Source: Gammaproteobacteria bacterium (GTDB lineage Bacteria; Pseudomonadota; Gammaproteobacteria; Burkholderiales; Burkholderiaceae_C). Taken from it: a DNA stretch of 64,000 nt. The stretch spans positions 248,001 through 312,000 of the forward strand of contig JAHIYE010000021.1 of NCBI GenBank assembly GCA_018815325.1, given 5' to 3'. This document shows, piece after piece, positions 52,719 through 62,002 of this stretch. How positions within the stretch are numbered: position 1 is the stretch's first letter; every line of letters starts with the position of its first letter. The notes beneath the pieces were generated by a model. It was not told where the DNA came from, made no database searches, and was given only the letters and a program-made list of their open reading frames with translations. A program made the position numbers and the translations under genes.

Positions 52719-54058
52719 TCGACATGAATGTTTTCAAGCAGTTCCAGGAGGCCATCAAGCACCTGGGCGACATGGCGCAGCCGGAGGCGCTGACCGATGA
52801 GCAAAGGGTCTCGCGTGCCAAGGCGGTGATGCACAGCAAGATTGACCGCCACCTGGCGATGGACCTTGAAGCCTGTGTGAACTGCGGCTATTGCTCCGAG
52901 GCCTGCCAGTTCTATCAGCGCACCGGCGATGCCAAATACACGCCCACGCGCAAGCTGGATCTGCTCCGCCGTGTCCATTCACGCGAAATCTCCGCGTTGG
53001 CACCCATCAAGCGGCTGTTCACCCGCGACATCACGGCGCAAGACCTGGAGGCGTGGCAGGAACTGGTTTACGACTCGTGCACCGAATGCGGCCGCTGCAG
53101 CATGGTGTGTCCGATGGGCATCAACATCGCACGCGGTGTGAGCGTGATGCGCGAGTCACTGTTTGAGGCCGGCCTGGCGCCGCTGGAGATCATGGCCGTC
53201 GCGCAGGAGCAGACCGGGCGCGGCACTGTCTTTGGCGTTGGTCCGGCCGAGTTGCTCACGTGCGTCGAGGCCTTGCGGGCGCAGGGTATTCCGGTGCCGC
53301 TTGATGAGCCCAGGGCCGATGTGCTGCTGGTGAGTACCGTGATCGATGTCCTGTTGTTCCAGGATGCCCTGGCTGCGACGGCGCGCATCCTGAACCATCT
53401 GGGTGTGAACTGGACGCTGCGCAGTGCCGGCTTTGAAGCGGCCAACTTCGGGCTGCTGTCGGGCAGCGAGACCTTGCAGAAGCTCGCGAGCAAGCGCCTG
53501 ATCGACGAGGCTTTGGCGATAGGTGCCAAGACCGTGATCCTGCCCGAGTGCGGGCATGCGTATGCGGCGCTGCGCTGGGAGGGGCAGCTCGAAGACGGGC
53601 AGCCACTGCCCTTCGAGGTGGTCGCCGCAGCGGAGTTTGTGGGGCGTGCGGTGCAGCAGGGCCAGCTCAAGCTGCAGCCGGGGGATGCCAGCCAGAAGAT
53701 CACCTACCACGATGCCTGCAAGCTCGCGCGTCATGGCGGCGTGATCGAGGAGCCGCGCGCGGCGCTGAAAGCACTGGGCATGAACTACCAGGACACCACG
53801 CCCACGGCCGAGTTGAACTGGTGTTGTGGTGGTGGCTCGGGCGCTTTTTTGCTGAACCGGGATGCACCGCTGCGCCACAAAGCCTGGCAAATCAAGAAGG
53901 AGCAGATCAATGCGACCGGCGCCGATACGGTGGTGGTTTCCTGCGCCAGTTGCCGGCTGAACTTCATCGAAGGAGCGGAAATTGATGAATGGTCAACCCA
54001 CATCGAGAGCCTGGTGGTGATGGTGGCGCAGCAACTGCCTGCGAAACCGACAGCCTGA
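52715..54058 (+). CDS. HdrD/DsrK-like iron-sulfur oxidoreductase
   Basis: ATG 52715 overlaps the membrane subunit gene and gives 447 residues. Two ferredoxin motifs, CVNCGYCSEAC and CTECGRCSMVCP, should carry [4Fe-4S] clusters. Two CCG-type domains follow, including TVILPECGHAY and HDACKLARHGG with ELNWCCGGGSGAF. This matches heterodisulfide reductase D-like subunits that pass electrons to a membrane cytochrome. The physiological donor is unknown. No signal peptide is present, so it lies on the cytoplasmic face. Confidence 0.8.
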   Translation: MIDMNVFKQFQEAIKHLGDMAQPEALTDEQRVSRAKAVMHSKIDRHLAMDLEACVNCGYCSEACQFYQRTGDAKYTPTRKLDLLRRVHSREISALAPIKRLFTRDITAQDLEAWQELVYDSCTECGRCSMVCPMGINIARGVSVMRESLFEAGLAPLEIMAVAQEQTGRGTVFGVGPAELLTCVEALRAQGIPVPLDEPRADVLLVSTVIDVLLFQDALAATARILNHLGVNWTLRSAGFEAANFGLLSGSETLQKLASKRLIDEALAIGAKTVILPECGHAYAALRWEGQLEDGQPLPFEVVAAAEFVGRAVQQGQLKLQPGDASQKITYHDACKLARHGGVIEEPRAALKALGMNYQDTTPTAELNWCCGGGSGAFLLNRDAPLRHKAWQIKKEQINATGADTVVVSCASCRLNFIEGAEIDEWSTHIESLVVMVAQQLPAKPTA

Positions 54059-54096
54059 TGTGATCAGTCTGCTGCGGCCACTTCAGGCCTCCGGCA

Positions 54097-55158
54097 TCAC
54101 ATGGAGGCGGCCAGTGGCAAATTGAGCAGCAGGTTCTGCGGCTTGAGCCGCACGATGCCCTCGGCGTTCATGGTCAGTCCCAGGTACACGGGTTTGCCCG
54201 CCACATCGGCGCGCATCTCCTCGGTGTTGTTGAAGGTCAGGCGGAACAGGCTGACCACGCGCTGCAGCCGCTCGGGGGACACCGGACGATCCTCATAGAG
54301 GTCATTGAGCAGGGCGGTGGACTCGGTATCCAGCCCCACGTGCCAGCGCCAGGCCGGGTCGTCGACCTTCTGCTCGGGCTGGATCGAAACCTGCACACCG
54401 AGAAAATGCGCCACCCATTTCTCCAGCACGCGTGCCAGCGCCTTGAGGCCGGAACGTGCCCGCGTCATGGTGAAGACCAGCCCGTGGCTCAGGTCATTCG
54501 TGACTTCATGCGTGAGGTCCAGCAAAAAGTTGTGGCGCTCGTCGGCCTGCCAGTAGCGCGCCGCGTTGTCCGCAACCAGCACCTCCATGTTCACGGTACG
54601 CACCGGTGCCTTGCTTTCGATCAGCAGGCGGCCCACAGCGCCCATGCCGCCCGTCTCGTTGAGCAGGTCCAGTACCTCGCGGTCACCGCTGAGCACCTGG
54701 CCGTCCTGAATCGAGATGCGCTGGGCGCGAAACAGCATTTCTGCCGCCCGCACTTCGAAAGCATCTGTGCTGTCATCCAGCAGATTGCGCAGGATGGCCT
54801 TGGCAATCAGGTCCACGAACAGTGGCGGGATATCGATCTTGCCGCTGCGAAACAGCGCAAGGTAATAGGCTTCCAGCGTGCCTGCAGCGAGAAGGGCATC
54901 GCGGAAGTTCAGGAACATGCGGTAGTTGTCGCGCGCATCATCGTCCTGCAGGGCTTCGAGTTCGTGCGGCGCTACGGGGCGCGAGGGCGCAGCCTGCAAG
55001 GCCTCGTGCAGCGTGATTTCAGCGGGGCAGGATTCGGGCACCAGCGCGAGCTCGGGGCGTGCCAGGAAGATGCGCAGGAAGTTGTCGGCAGGAATAAGCC
55101 AGTCGCGCGCGTTGCGTTCAAGCTGGTCAAAGCCGCTGGATGGCCAGAAATTTTTCAT
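54097..55158 (-). CDS. DUF6352-like uncharacterised protein
   Basis: The 353-residue protein starts MKNFWPSSGFDQLERNARDW and contains FLARPELALVPESC and YYLALFRSGKIDIPPLFVDL. These match a conserved family I recall as DUF6352 in Burkholderiales; its function is not known to me. There is no signal peptide or membrane segment. It converges with the HdrD-like gene, a neighbour in the same region, so a link to that redox pair is possible but unproven. Confidence 0.65.
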   Translation of the reverse strand: MKNFWPSSGFDQLERNARDWLIPADNFLRIFLARPELALVPESCPAEITLHEALQAAPSRPVAPHELEALQDDDARDNYRMFLNFRDALLAAGTLEAYYLALFRSGKIDIPPLFVDLIAKAILRNLLDDSTDAFEVRAAEMLFRAQRISIQDGQVLSGDREVLDLLNETGGMGAVGRLLIESKAPVRTVNMEVLVADNAARYWQADERHNFLLDLTHEVTNDLSHGLVFTMTRARSGLKALARVLEKWVAHFLGVQVSIQPEQKVDDPAWRWHVGLDTESTALLNDLYEDRPVSPERLQRVVSLFRLTFNNTEEMRADVAGKPVYLGLTMNAEGIVRLKPQNLLLNLPLAASM

Positions 55159-55484
55159 CAAACGGCAGTGTGTGAGCTAAGGGTGGAAAGAAGCGCGGCA
55201 GGGCATGCTGCAAATCAGATGTGGGGAGGTCAGGACGGCCCCTGATTATCTGGCATGCGGGCGATCCTAGCACCGGGTATGCGCCGGGCGTGTGGCGCCG
55301 TGGCGAGGCACTTGGGTGACGCAGCAAAGGAGGCGTTCGTAATAAGCTGCTGATGCACCACGTTCAACTTGGGGTACAGCGACATTGACGACATGGGCAC
55401 CGGGGTGGGCTTTAGCCGGTTTCGGTCAAGGGCGGACAAGTCGCCATTCAGCAGCACTTAGCAGCACACAACAGGAGTTACAGC
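55159..55484. other. intergenic gap without a supported gene
   Basis: These 326 bases separate the DUF6352-like gene and the divergent SDR gene. AGGAG at 55472-55476 serves the SDR start at 55485. I see no convincing promoter hexamers, hairpin or short gene. Confidence 0.4.
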
Positions 55485-56249
55485 ATGAATGAACTATTTT
55501 CCCTCAAAGACCGTACCGCGCTGGTGACGGGAGGTTCCCGGGGCATAGGCCGGATGATTGCGGCCGGGTTTTTGAAGCAAGGCGCGCGCGTCTATATTTC
55601 TTCCCGCAAGGCGCAGGCCTGCGATCAGACCGCGAAGGCCTTGTCTGAACTGGGGCCCTGCGTGTCATTGCCCGCCGATGTGTCCACGGTCGAGGGTGTC
55701 CAGGCGCTGGCAGCGGCCTTCGCTGCGCGAGAAGAAAAGCTGGATATCCTGGTGAATAACGCCGGGGCCGCCTGGGGTGCGCCATTTGACGAATTTCCGG
55801 AGAGTGGATGGGACAAGGTGGTGGATCTGAACCTGAAGACCCCCTTTTTCCTGACCCAGGCACTGGCTCCGCAACTGCGCAAGGCGGCGGCCTCGCATCC
55901 CGCCAAGGTCATCAATATTGCGTCCATTGACGGGATTTCGGTGAATCCGCAGGAAACCTATTCCTATGCGGCCAGCAAGGCCGGACTGATCCAGTTGACG
56001 CGCCGCATGGCCTTGCAACTGATTCAGGACAACATTGTGGTCACGGCCATCGCGCCAGGGGCCTTTGCTTCAGAGATGAACCGGGATGCGAGAGACCGGG
56101 GCGATGAGGTGGCTCGGCGCGTTCCCGCGGGCCGGGTGGGCACCGACGATGACATGGCCGGTGCGGCTGTTTACCTGGCGTCACGTGCGGGCGACTATGT
56201 GGTGGGGTCAACGCTGGTGGTTGACGGCGGGGTGACTCACGCGCGGTGA
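55485..56249 (+). CDS. SDR-family oxidoreductase
   Basis: The 254-residue protein has the NAD(P)-binding motif VTGGSRGIG, the NNAG motif (ILVNNAGAAWG), the catalytic Ser in INIASIDG, and YSYAASKAG as the Tyr/Lys pair. The C-terminal VVGSTLVVDGGVTH is typical of classical short-chain dehydrogenases. It resembles 3-oxoacyl-ACP reductase or gluconate 5-dehydrogenase-type members; the substrate is unresolved. An AGGAG site precedes the start. It is not next to an obvious pathway. Confidence 0.85.
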   Translation: MNELFSLKDRTALVTGGSRGIGRMIAAGFLKQGARVYISSRKAQACDQTAKALSELGPCVSLPADVSTVEGVQALAAAFAAREEKLDILVNNAGAAWGAPFDEFPESGWDKVVDLNLKTPFFLTQALAPQLRKAAASHPAKVINIASIDGISVNPQETYSYAASKAGLIQLTRRMALQLIQDNIVVTAIAPGAFASEMNRDARDRGDEVARRVPAGRVGTDDDMAGAAVYLASRAGDYVVGSTLVVDGGVTHAR

Positions 56250-56327
56250 GCCACACAGCTGGCTTGATTCACCTCTCCCCGGGCATGGTCTGACAAGACC
56301 AAGGACCCGCAAGGCAGGTTCAGGCTC

Positions 56328-56570
56328 TCAGTTCAGGCTGAAGCGGACGAAGCGGCTGTCGGCCGTCGTGTCGATGTCGTTCGAGGCTTCGACTTCGGCG
56401 TCGTAGGCGGCCAGAGCACTGTCGGCATAGGGAATCAGCGGCTTGTCCAGCGGGCGCAGCTTGTGGCGGCGCAGGCTGCGCAGTCCGGGCGAGCGCTCCA
56501 TGATGCGAAGCACCTGCTCGGGCTCCATCATCAGGGTGAAGGGATTCAATGCGATAGTCGTGTTGCTCAT
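56328..56570 (-). CDS. small hypothetical protein (80 residues)
   Basis: ATG 56570, five bases after AAGGAG, gives MSNTTIALNPFTLMMEPEQVLRIMERSPGLRSLRRHKLRPL and so on in an 80-residue product. It has a helical N-terminal half and an acidic C-terminal half, with no recognised domain or signal. It lies downstream of dbpA on the same strand, 166 bases on. Confidence 0.55.
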   Translation of the reverse strand: MSNTTIALNPFTLMMEPEQVLRIMERSPGLRSLRRHKLRPLDKPLIPYADSALAAYDAEVEASNDIDTTADSRFVRFSLN

Positions 56571-56736
56571 GGCGGCTCCTTGGCACACGCCGAAACAAAA
56601 CTGCGGCGTGGAAGTGAACTTTAAGTCCGCCCCCTCAAATGATGAAGTCAGCAGGCGGCTAGACCGGCCGTAGGAAGTTGACCGACAAGCCTGTCGGGCA
56701 AAAGTCGCCACCTTGTCCTTATTGGGGCTGGCTGGG

Positions 56737-58176
56737 TCAGACTTCGAGCAGCCGCACTTTCACACTTTTCCCCTTGATCTTCCCCTGGTTGAGTCGTTGA
56801 ACCGCCTCAGCCGCGATGCTGCGTTCAAGCGCAACAAAGGTGGAAAACTCGGTCACCAGGATCTTGCCCACCTGACCACGGGTAAACCCCAGGTCTCCCG
56901 TCAAGGCACCCAAAACATCGCCCGGACGGATTTTTTCCTTGCGTCCACCCAGAATTTGCAGCGTCATCATGGGTGGCAACAGCGGTTCGGTGCTGGCGGG
57001 GGTGAGTTCCTCGAGTTTGTGCCAGTCGGATTCCTGCTTCTGGTACTGCTCGATCCTGCCGACAAAACCCATTTCGTCCATGCTCGCCAGGCTCAGTGCC
57101 AGGCCGGCCTCGCCCGCGCGGCCGGTGCGGCCGATGCGGTGCACATGCACCTCGGGGTCGGGCGTGATGTCGACATTGATCACGGCTTCGAGTTGCGTGA
57201 TGTCCAGCCCGCGCGAGGCCACATCGGTCGCCACCAGCACCGAGCAGCTGCGATTGGAAAACTGCGCGAGCACCTGGTCGCGCTCGCGCTGTTCCAGTTC
57301 GCCATACAGCGCCAGGGCGCTGAAACCCTGTGTCTGCAACTCGGCCACGAGCTCACGGCAGCGCTGCTTGGTGTTGCAAAACGCCAGTGTGCTCACCGGG
57401 CGAAAGTGGTTCAGCAGCAGCGCCACCGTTGACAGGCGGTTGGCGCGGCTCACCTCATAGAAGCGCTGCTCGATGAGTTTGCCGGTGGTTTGTGCCTCGA
57501 CCTTGACCTGTTGCGGTTCGCGCAGAAACTGCTTGGCTATTTTGTCGATTCCCTCGGGGTAGGTGGCCGAGAACAGCAGGGTCTGGCGTTCCTTGGGGCA
57601 TTGCTTGATGACCGTGGCCATGTCATCGATGAAGCCCATGTCCAGCATGCGGTCGGCCTCGTCGAGTACCAGGGTGTTGAGCGCCTCCAGGTTCAGCGTG
57701 CCGCGCGCCAGGTGGTCCATGATGCGGCCCGGCGTGCCCACCACGATGTGGGCGCCGTGTTCGAGCGAGGCGTTTTGCATGCGCATGGGCACACCGCCAC
57801 ACAGCGTCACGACCTTGATGTTTTCTTCGGCCCGCGCCAGCCGGCGCAGCTCCACCGTCACCTGGTCGGCCAGTTCGCGCGTGGGGCACAGCACGAGGGA
57901 CTGAATGGCAAAGCGGCGCGGGTTCAGCCGGTCGAGCAGGGCGAGTGCAAACGCCGCTGTCTTGCCGCTGCCCGTCTGCGCCTGGGCAATCAGGTCTTTA
58001 CCCTGCAGGGCGATCGGCAGGCTGGCAGCCTGAATGGGGGTCATCTCCAGATAGCCCAGCTGCTGGAGGTTGGCCAGCACGGCGGGGTTCAGCGGCAGGC
58101 TGCTGAAACTGGGACCGGCGCGGCGGCCCTCAGGCAGGCCCGCACCTGCCGCTTCTTGAGGCGTCGGAGATGTCAT
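56737..58176 (-). CDS. dbpA: ATP-dependent RNA helicase DbpA
   Basis: ATG 58176 (MTSPTPQEAAG) gives 479 residues; an upstream in-frame start at 58245 adds an unsupported tail. DEAD-box motifs are complete: AQTGSGKT, PTRELADQ, VLDEADRM, LLFSATYP, VATDVASRGLD and HRIGRTGRAG. The C-terminal ~75 residues (KIRPGDVLGALTGDLGF, then KILVTEFSTFVALE) form the DbpA RNA-binding domain that recognises 23S rRNA hairpin 92. DbpA acts in 50S ribosome assembly in the cytoplasm. Confidence 0.9.
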   Translation of the reverse strand: MTSPTPQEAAGAGLPEGRRAGPSFSSLPLNPAVLANLQQLGYLEMTPIQAASLPIALQGKDLIAQAQTGSGKTAAFALALLDRLNPRRFAIQSLVLCPTRELADQVTVELRRLARAEENIKVVTLCGGVPMRMQNASLEHGAHIVVGTPGRIMDHLARGTLNLEALNTLVLDEADRMLDMGFIDDMATVIKQCPKERQTLLFSATYPEGIDKIAKQFLREPQQVKVEAQTTGKLIEQRFYEVSRANRLSTVALLLNHFRPVSTLAFCNTKQRCRELVAELQTQGFSALALYGELEQRERDQVLAQFSNRSCSVLVATDVASRGLDITQLEAVINVDITPDPEVHVHRIGRTGRAGEAGLALSLASMDEMGFVGRIEQYQKQESDWHKLEELTPASTEPLLPPMMTLQILGGRKEKIRPGDVLGALTGDLGFTRGQVGKILVTEFSTFVALERSIAAEAVQRLNQGKIKGKSVKVRLLEV

Positions 58177-58230
58177 GCCCCGATTATCGTGACCCAGCCG
58201 GCCTTTAATCGCAAGAAATGGATGTCTTTT

Positions 58231-58261
58231 GCAGTCAGCTATCAATTTGATAGCTGACTGC
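58231..58261. repeat. AGCTAT-core intergenic hairpin, copy 3
   Basis: GCAGTCAGCTATCAA, one T, then the exact complement form a perfect 15-bp inverted repeat between dbpA and phnM. It is the longest of the three related hairpins. Confidence 0.6.
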
Positions 58262-58355
58262 GCATATTCAGCAAGGGCTACATGCTGAAAATATGCTTAA
58301 TCCGGCGCTGCACGTGTTATCGCATGGCCGCCCACAGCATCGGTAGCGCGGTTCG

Positions 58356-59495
58356 TCAGAACGCTGGTTGGCCCCGGCTCCAGCTGCCCATGACGATCGG
58401 CATGCCTTTGCTGGCCCGCACGCGGATCAGGTCGGCGCGCTGGCCGACGGCGAGCTCGCCACGGTCCGTCAGGCCAATGGCACGTGCCGGATTGCGCGTC
58501 ACGGTGTTGATGGCCTTGGGCAGGGACCAGCCCACCGTGTCACGCAGCAGAAACGCCGACAGCAGCAGGCTGGCGGGCACGTAGTCCGACGAGAAGATGT
58601 CGAGCAGGTCGAGCCGTGCAAGCTCGGCCGCCGATACATTGCCCGAGTGCGAGCCACCCTTCACCAGGTTGGGGCCGCCCATGATGATGCCGATGCCGGC
58701 CGCCCGTGCAGTCTGTGCGGCAGCTACCGTGGTGGGGAACTCGGACAGGGCGATGCGTTCCTGCTGCGCCTGTGTCACATGATCAATCTCGGTGTCGTCA
58801 TGACTCGCCAGCGGCACAGCGCGCGCATGGCTGCCGGCAATGATGGCGGCGCGGTTGGAGGCCGAGTAGCGCGCCTGGTCGTGCCGGCGCTGCTCCACCA
58901 TGGCGGCGAACTCATCATCGCGAAAGCTGCCGTTGCGCTCGGCATAGCGGCGGTACTTGCTCAGGTCATGCCACTGGCGCTGGCCCGGCGTGTGGTCCAT
59001 CACGCTGACAAGCTCCAGCAGATCGTCGTCGGCGTATTGCTCGAACACGTCCAGGATGTCGGGCGCCGAGACTTCGCAGCGCAGGTGCAGCAGATGCTCG
59101 ACGCGCAACAGCTGCTCATCGCGGCACTCATGCAGGGCTTCGATGGATGCGTGCTGGGTCTGGCTGCGCGAGCCACCCTGGTCCATGTCGCCGATCACGA
59201 TGGAGTCGAGCACGGTGGTGATGCCGGCGGCCGCGCACTGGGCGTCATGCGCCACCATGGCCGAGTGGGCGTTCCACAGCACGCCAGGGCGCGGAACCAG
59301 GTGTTTTTCGAGGTTGTCGGTGTGCAGTTCCACCAGGCCGGGCAGCAGCCAGTCACCGGCCCAGTCTTCCGCGCTGGGTAGCGAGGAGTTGCCGCGGTCT
59401 ATCGAACGGATGAGGCCGTCTTCGATCACCATGCTGCCGGTGAATTCTTCGTCGGGGGTGACGATGCGGGCGTTGCGGATGATGCGCTGGTTCAT
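58356..59495 (-). CDS. phnM: PhnM, ribose 1-methylphosphonate 5-triphosphate diphosphatase
   Basis: ATG 59495, with AAGGAA eight bases upstream, gives 379 residues. It is an amidohydrolase-fold enzyme with LPGLVELHTDNLEKHLVPRPG near residues 50-70, a VMDHTPGQRQW segment and LASHDDTEIDH. PhnM removes pyrophosphate from the ribosylated phosphonate before C-P bond cleavage. It is the last gene seen in the leftward phn operon; no phnN or phnP follows before dbpA. Confidence 0.92.
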   Translation of the reverse strand: MNQRIIRNARIVTPDEEFTGSMVIEDGLIRSIDRGNSSLPSAEDWAGDWLLPGLVELHTDNLEKHLVPRPGVLWNAHSAMVAHDAQCAAAGITTVLDSIVIGDMDQGGSRSQTQHASIEALHECRDEQLLRVEHLLHLRCEVSAPDILDVFEQYADDDLLELVSVMDHTPGQRQWHDLSKYRRYAERNGSFRDDEFAAMVEQRRHDQARYSASNRAAIIAGSHARAVPLASHDDTEIDHVTQAQQERIALSEFPTTVAAAQTARAAGIGIIMGGPNLVKGGSHSGNVSAAELARLDLLDIFSSDYVPASLLLSAFLLRDTVGWSLPKAINTVTRNPARAIGLTDRGELAVGQRADLIRVRASKGMPIVMGSWSRGQPAF

Positions 59496-59518
59496 GAAAA
59501 GAGTTCCTTCAGGATCAA

Positions 59519-60217
59519 TCAAACAGTTTGTCGATGTTGCTCGACGTCAAAGCAGCGCGTGGCCACGGCCTCGCGTACTTCGTCGTCATGAAAAATACCC
59601 ACCACGGCGGCACCACGCTCGCGTGCAGTCGCGATGAGTTCCACCACCACGCGACGGTTGTCAGCGTCCAGCGAGGCGGTGGGCTCGTCCAGCAGCAGCA
59701 CGGGCTGCCCGGCGATCAGGCCGTGTGCGATGTTCACGCGCTGCTGCTCGCCGCCCGAGAAGGTGGCCGGCGGCAGATGCCACAGCCGCTCGTGCAGGTT
59801 CAGCCGTGTCAGCCACTGTGTGGCCTGGTGGCGGGCTGCTTCGGCGCTCACGCCCAGGCGGCGCAGCGGGTCGGCCACGATGTCGAGCGCAGAGACGCGC
59901 GGGATGACGCGCAGAAACTGCGAGACATAGCCCAGGGTGCGGCGACGCACTTCGAACACCTCACGTGGCTCGGCACTTGACAAGCTCACCCAGCGCTCCT
60001 GGTGGCGGATGCGGACGTCGCCACTGCTGGCGCCGTAGTTGCCATAGAGGCAGCGCAGCAGCGAGCTTTTGCCACTGCCGGAGTGGCCCGTCAGGGCCAG
60101 GCATTCGCCCGGGCGCACGCTCAGATCGATGCCGGCGAACACCGGCAGTTGCTGGCCACCGCGGCCGTGCAGGGTGAAGGTTTTGGACAGGGCAAAGGTT
60201 TCGAGCACAGAGTTCAT
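59519..60217 (-). CDS. phnL: PhnL, C-P lyase ABC-type subunit
   Basis: ATG 60217 (MNSVLETFALSKTF) gives 232 residues; GTG 60229 is an alternative. ABC-ATPase motifs are complete: GHSGSGKSS, the signature FSGGEQQRVNIAHGL, and LLLDEPTASLD. In C-P lyase PhnL is associated with the core complex rather than with transport. It lies between phnK and phnM, about 23 bases from each. Confidence 0.92.
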   Translation of the reverse strand: MNSVLETFALSKTFTLHGRGGQQLPVFAGIDLSVRPGECLALTGHSGSGKSSLLRCLYGNYGASSGDVRIRHQERWVSLSSAEPREVFEVRRRTLGYVSQFLRVIPRVSALDIVADPLRRLGVSAEAARHQATQWLTRLNLHERLWHLPPATFSGGEQQRVNIAHGLIAGQPVLLLDEPTASLDADNRRVVVELIATARERGAAVVGIFHDDEVREAVATRCFDVEQHRQTV

Positions 60218-60239
60218 GGTGGTATTCACAGGCCGTGGT

Positions 60240-61067
60240 TCAGGGGGTCAAGACGGACGACACGAGCAACTGCGTGTAGGGATGCTGCGGGTCATCGAGC
60301 ACGCGGTCGGTCAGGCCCTGCTCGACCACCCGGCCGTTTTTCATGACCAGCATGCGCTGGGCCAGCAGCCTCGCCACCGCCAGATCGTGTGTGACGATGA
60401 CGGCGGCCAGCTGCAGTTCATCGACCAGTTCGCGCAGCAAGTCCAGCAAGCGAGCCTGTACCGAGACATCGAGTCCGGTGGTGGGCTCATCCATGAACAC
60501 CAGGCGCGGATGGGTGACCAGGTTGCGTGCGATTTGCAGGCGCTGCTGCATGCCACCGGAGTAGGTGCCGGGCAGGTCATCGATGCGGCCGGTGTCGAGC
60601 TCCACGCGCTCCATCCACGACAGCGCTTCGCTGCGTAGCTGGCCATAGTGCCGCGAGCCCAGGGCCATCAGGCGCTCGCCCACATTGGCGCCACCCGAGA
60701 CGTTCATGCGCAGGCCGTCGCGCGCATGCTGCTCGACAAAGCCCCAGTCGGTGCGGGCCAGCCAGCGCAGCCGCGCTTCGGAGAGTTCAGCGAGTTTGAC
60801 CAGCTTGCTGGCATCCGCCGCCTGGGCAACGGCACCGGCTTGCATGTTGTGGCGTAGCCGGTAGTGCACAGAGCCTTCGTCGCAGGCCAGGCGCGCTGCG
60901 AGCAGGCGCAGGAGCGTGCTTTTGCCCGAGCCCGACTCCCCCACCACCGCCAGCACCTCGCCGGGGTAGAGGTCAAAGCTCACATCGCGACAGGCCCAGT
61001 GCGGACGGTTGGCCTGCATGAACTGCTTGCCAACACCGCGAGCCGACAGGAGGATGTCCTTGTTCAT
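60240..61067 (-). CDS. phnK: PhnK, C-P lyase ABC-type subunit
   Basis: ATG 61067 (MNKDILLSARGVGKQF) gives 275 residues and overlaps the phnJ stop (ATGA). It has Walker A GESGSGKST, the signature YSGGMQQRLQIARNL, and VFMDEPTTGLD. PhnK docks on the PhnGHIJ core and is needed for activity. The length is slightly above that of E. coli PhnK. Confidence 0.92.
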   Translation of the reverse strand: MNKDILLSARGVGKQFMQANRPHWACRDVSFDLYPGEVLAVVGESGSGKSTLLRLLAARLACDEGSVHYRLRHNMQAGAVAQAADASKLVKLAELSEARLRWLARTDWGFVEQHARDGLRMNVSGGANVGERLMALGSRHYGQLRSEALSWMERVELDTGRIDDLPGTYSGGMQQRLQIARNLVTHPRLVFMDEPTTGLDVSVQARLLDLLRELVDELQLAAVIVTHDLAVARLLAQRMLVMKNGRVVEQGLTDRVLDDPQHPYTQLLVSSVLTP

Positions 61068-62002
61068 GCGCAGACCTTGTCGTGTGTTTCGGATGGCGTG
61101 GCCGATGCTGTTGATGTTGCTGACGCACTCAGTGCGTTGCGTACTTCCACTGCCTGCTGCGTGCCGCTGTGGCCGGCGGCCAGTCGTTCGCCACAGTAGT
61201 CGCTGTCGGAGCAGACGAACAGGCGGCTGCCTTCGTCGTCGACGATCATCTCGTCCAGAAAGCTGTCGGCGGCGCCACACAGCGCGCAGGCATGCGGCCA
61301 GCGTTGCACTTCGAAAGGGTGGTCCTCGAAGTCGAGACTGCGCACCGGTGTGTAGGGCGGAATCGCATAGATGCGCTTCTCGCGGCCGGCACCAAAGAGT
61401 TGCAGCGCAGGGTTCATGTGCATCTTCGGGTTGTCGAACTTGGGGATGGGCGAGGGCGAGGTGAGGTAACGCTCGTTCACCAGTACCGGGTAGTCGTAAG
61501 TGCGCGAAATCGCGCCAAGCTGGGCAATGTCTTCATACAGCCGCACGTTCATCAGGCCGTACTCAGCCAGCGCATGCATGGTGATGGTTTCGCTGCGACG
61601 CGGCTCCAGCCGGAACAGGGGCTCGGGCATGGGCACCTGGTAGACGATGATCTGCGCCTCGGTCAGGGCGGTCTCTGGAATGCGGTGACGCGTCTGGATG
61701 AGGGTGGCTTCAGTCGTTTTTTCTGTGGTGGGCACGCCGGTCGTGCGGGCGAAGAAGCGCCGGATGTTGACGGCATTGGTGGTGTCGTCCGCGCCCTGGT
61801 CGATCACCTTGAGCACATCGCTGCGGCCAATGATGCTGGCGGTCACCTGCACGCCGCCCGTGCCCCAGCCATAGGCAAACGGCATCTCGCGCGAGCCGAA
61901 GGGCACCTGGTAGCCAGGAATAGCCACGGCCTTGAGCAGCGCGCGGCGAATCATCTTCTTGGTGTTTTCGTCCAGGAATGCAAAGTTGTAATTGCTGTCC
62001 AT
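61064..62002 (-). CDS. phnJ: PhnJ, C-P lyase radical SAM-type catalytic subunit
   Basis: ATG 62002 overlaps the phnI stop and gives 312 residues. The four conserved Cys of PhnJ are present: CALC (two), then CSDSDYC (two) after the MIVDDEGSR segment. They bind the [4Fe-4S] cluster used with S-adenosylmethionine to break the C-P bond and release the alkane, methane for methylphosphonate. The C-terminal 30 residues after the Cys region are Ala/Ser/Thr-rich and longer than I expect. Confidence 0.94.
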   Translation of the reverse strand: MDSNYNFAFLDENTKKMIRRALLKAVAIPGYQVPFGSREMPFAYGWGTGGVQVTASIIGRSDVLKVIDQGADDTTNAVNIRRFFARTTGVPTTEKTTEATLIQTRHRIPETALTEAQIIVYQVPMPEPLFRLEPRRSETITMHALAEYGLMNVRLYEDIAQLGAISRTYDYPVLVNERYLTSPSPIPKFDNPKMHMNPALQLFGAGREKRIYAIPPYTPVRSLDFEDHPFEVQRWPHACALCGAADSFLDEMIVDDEGSRLFVCSDSDYCGERLAAGHSGTQQAVEVRNALSASATSTASATPSETHDKVCA

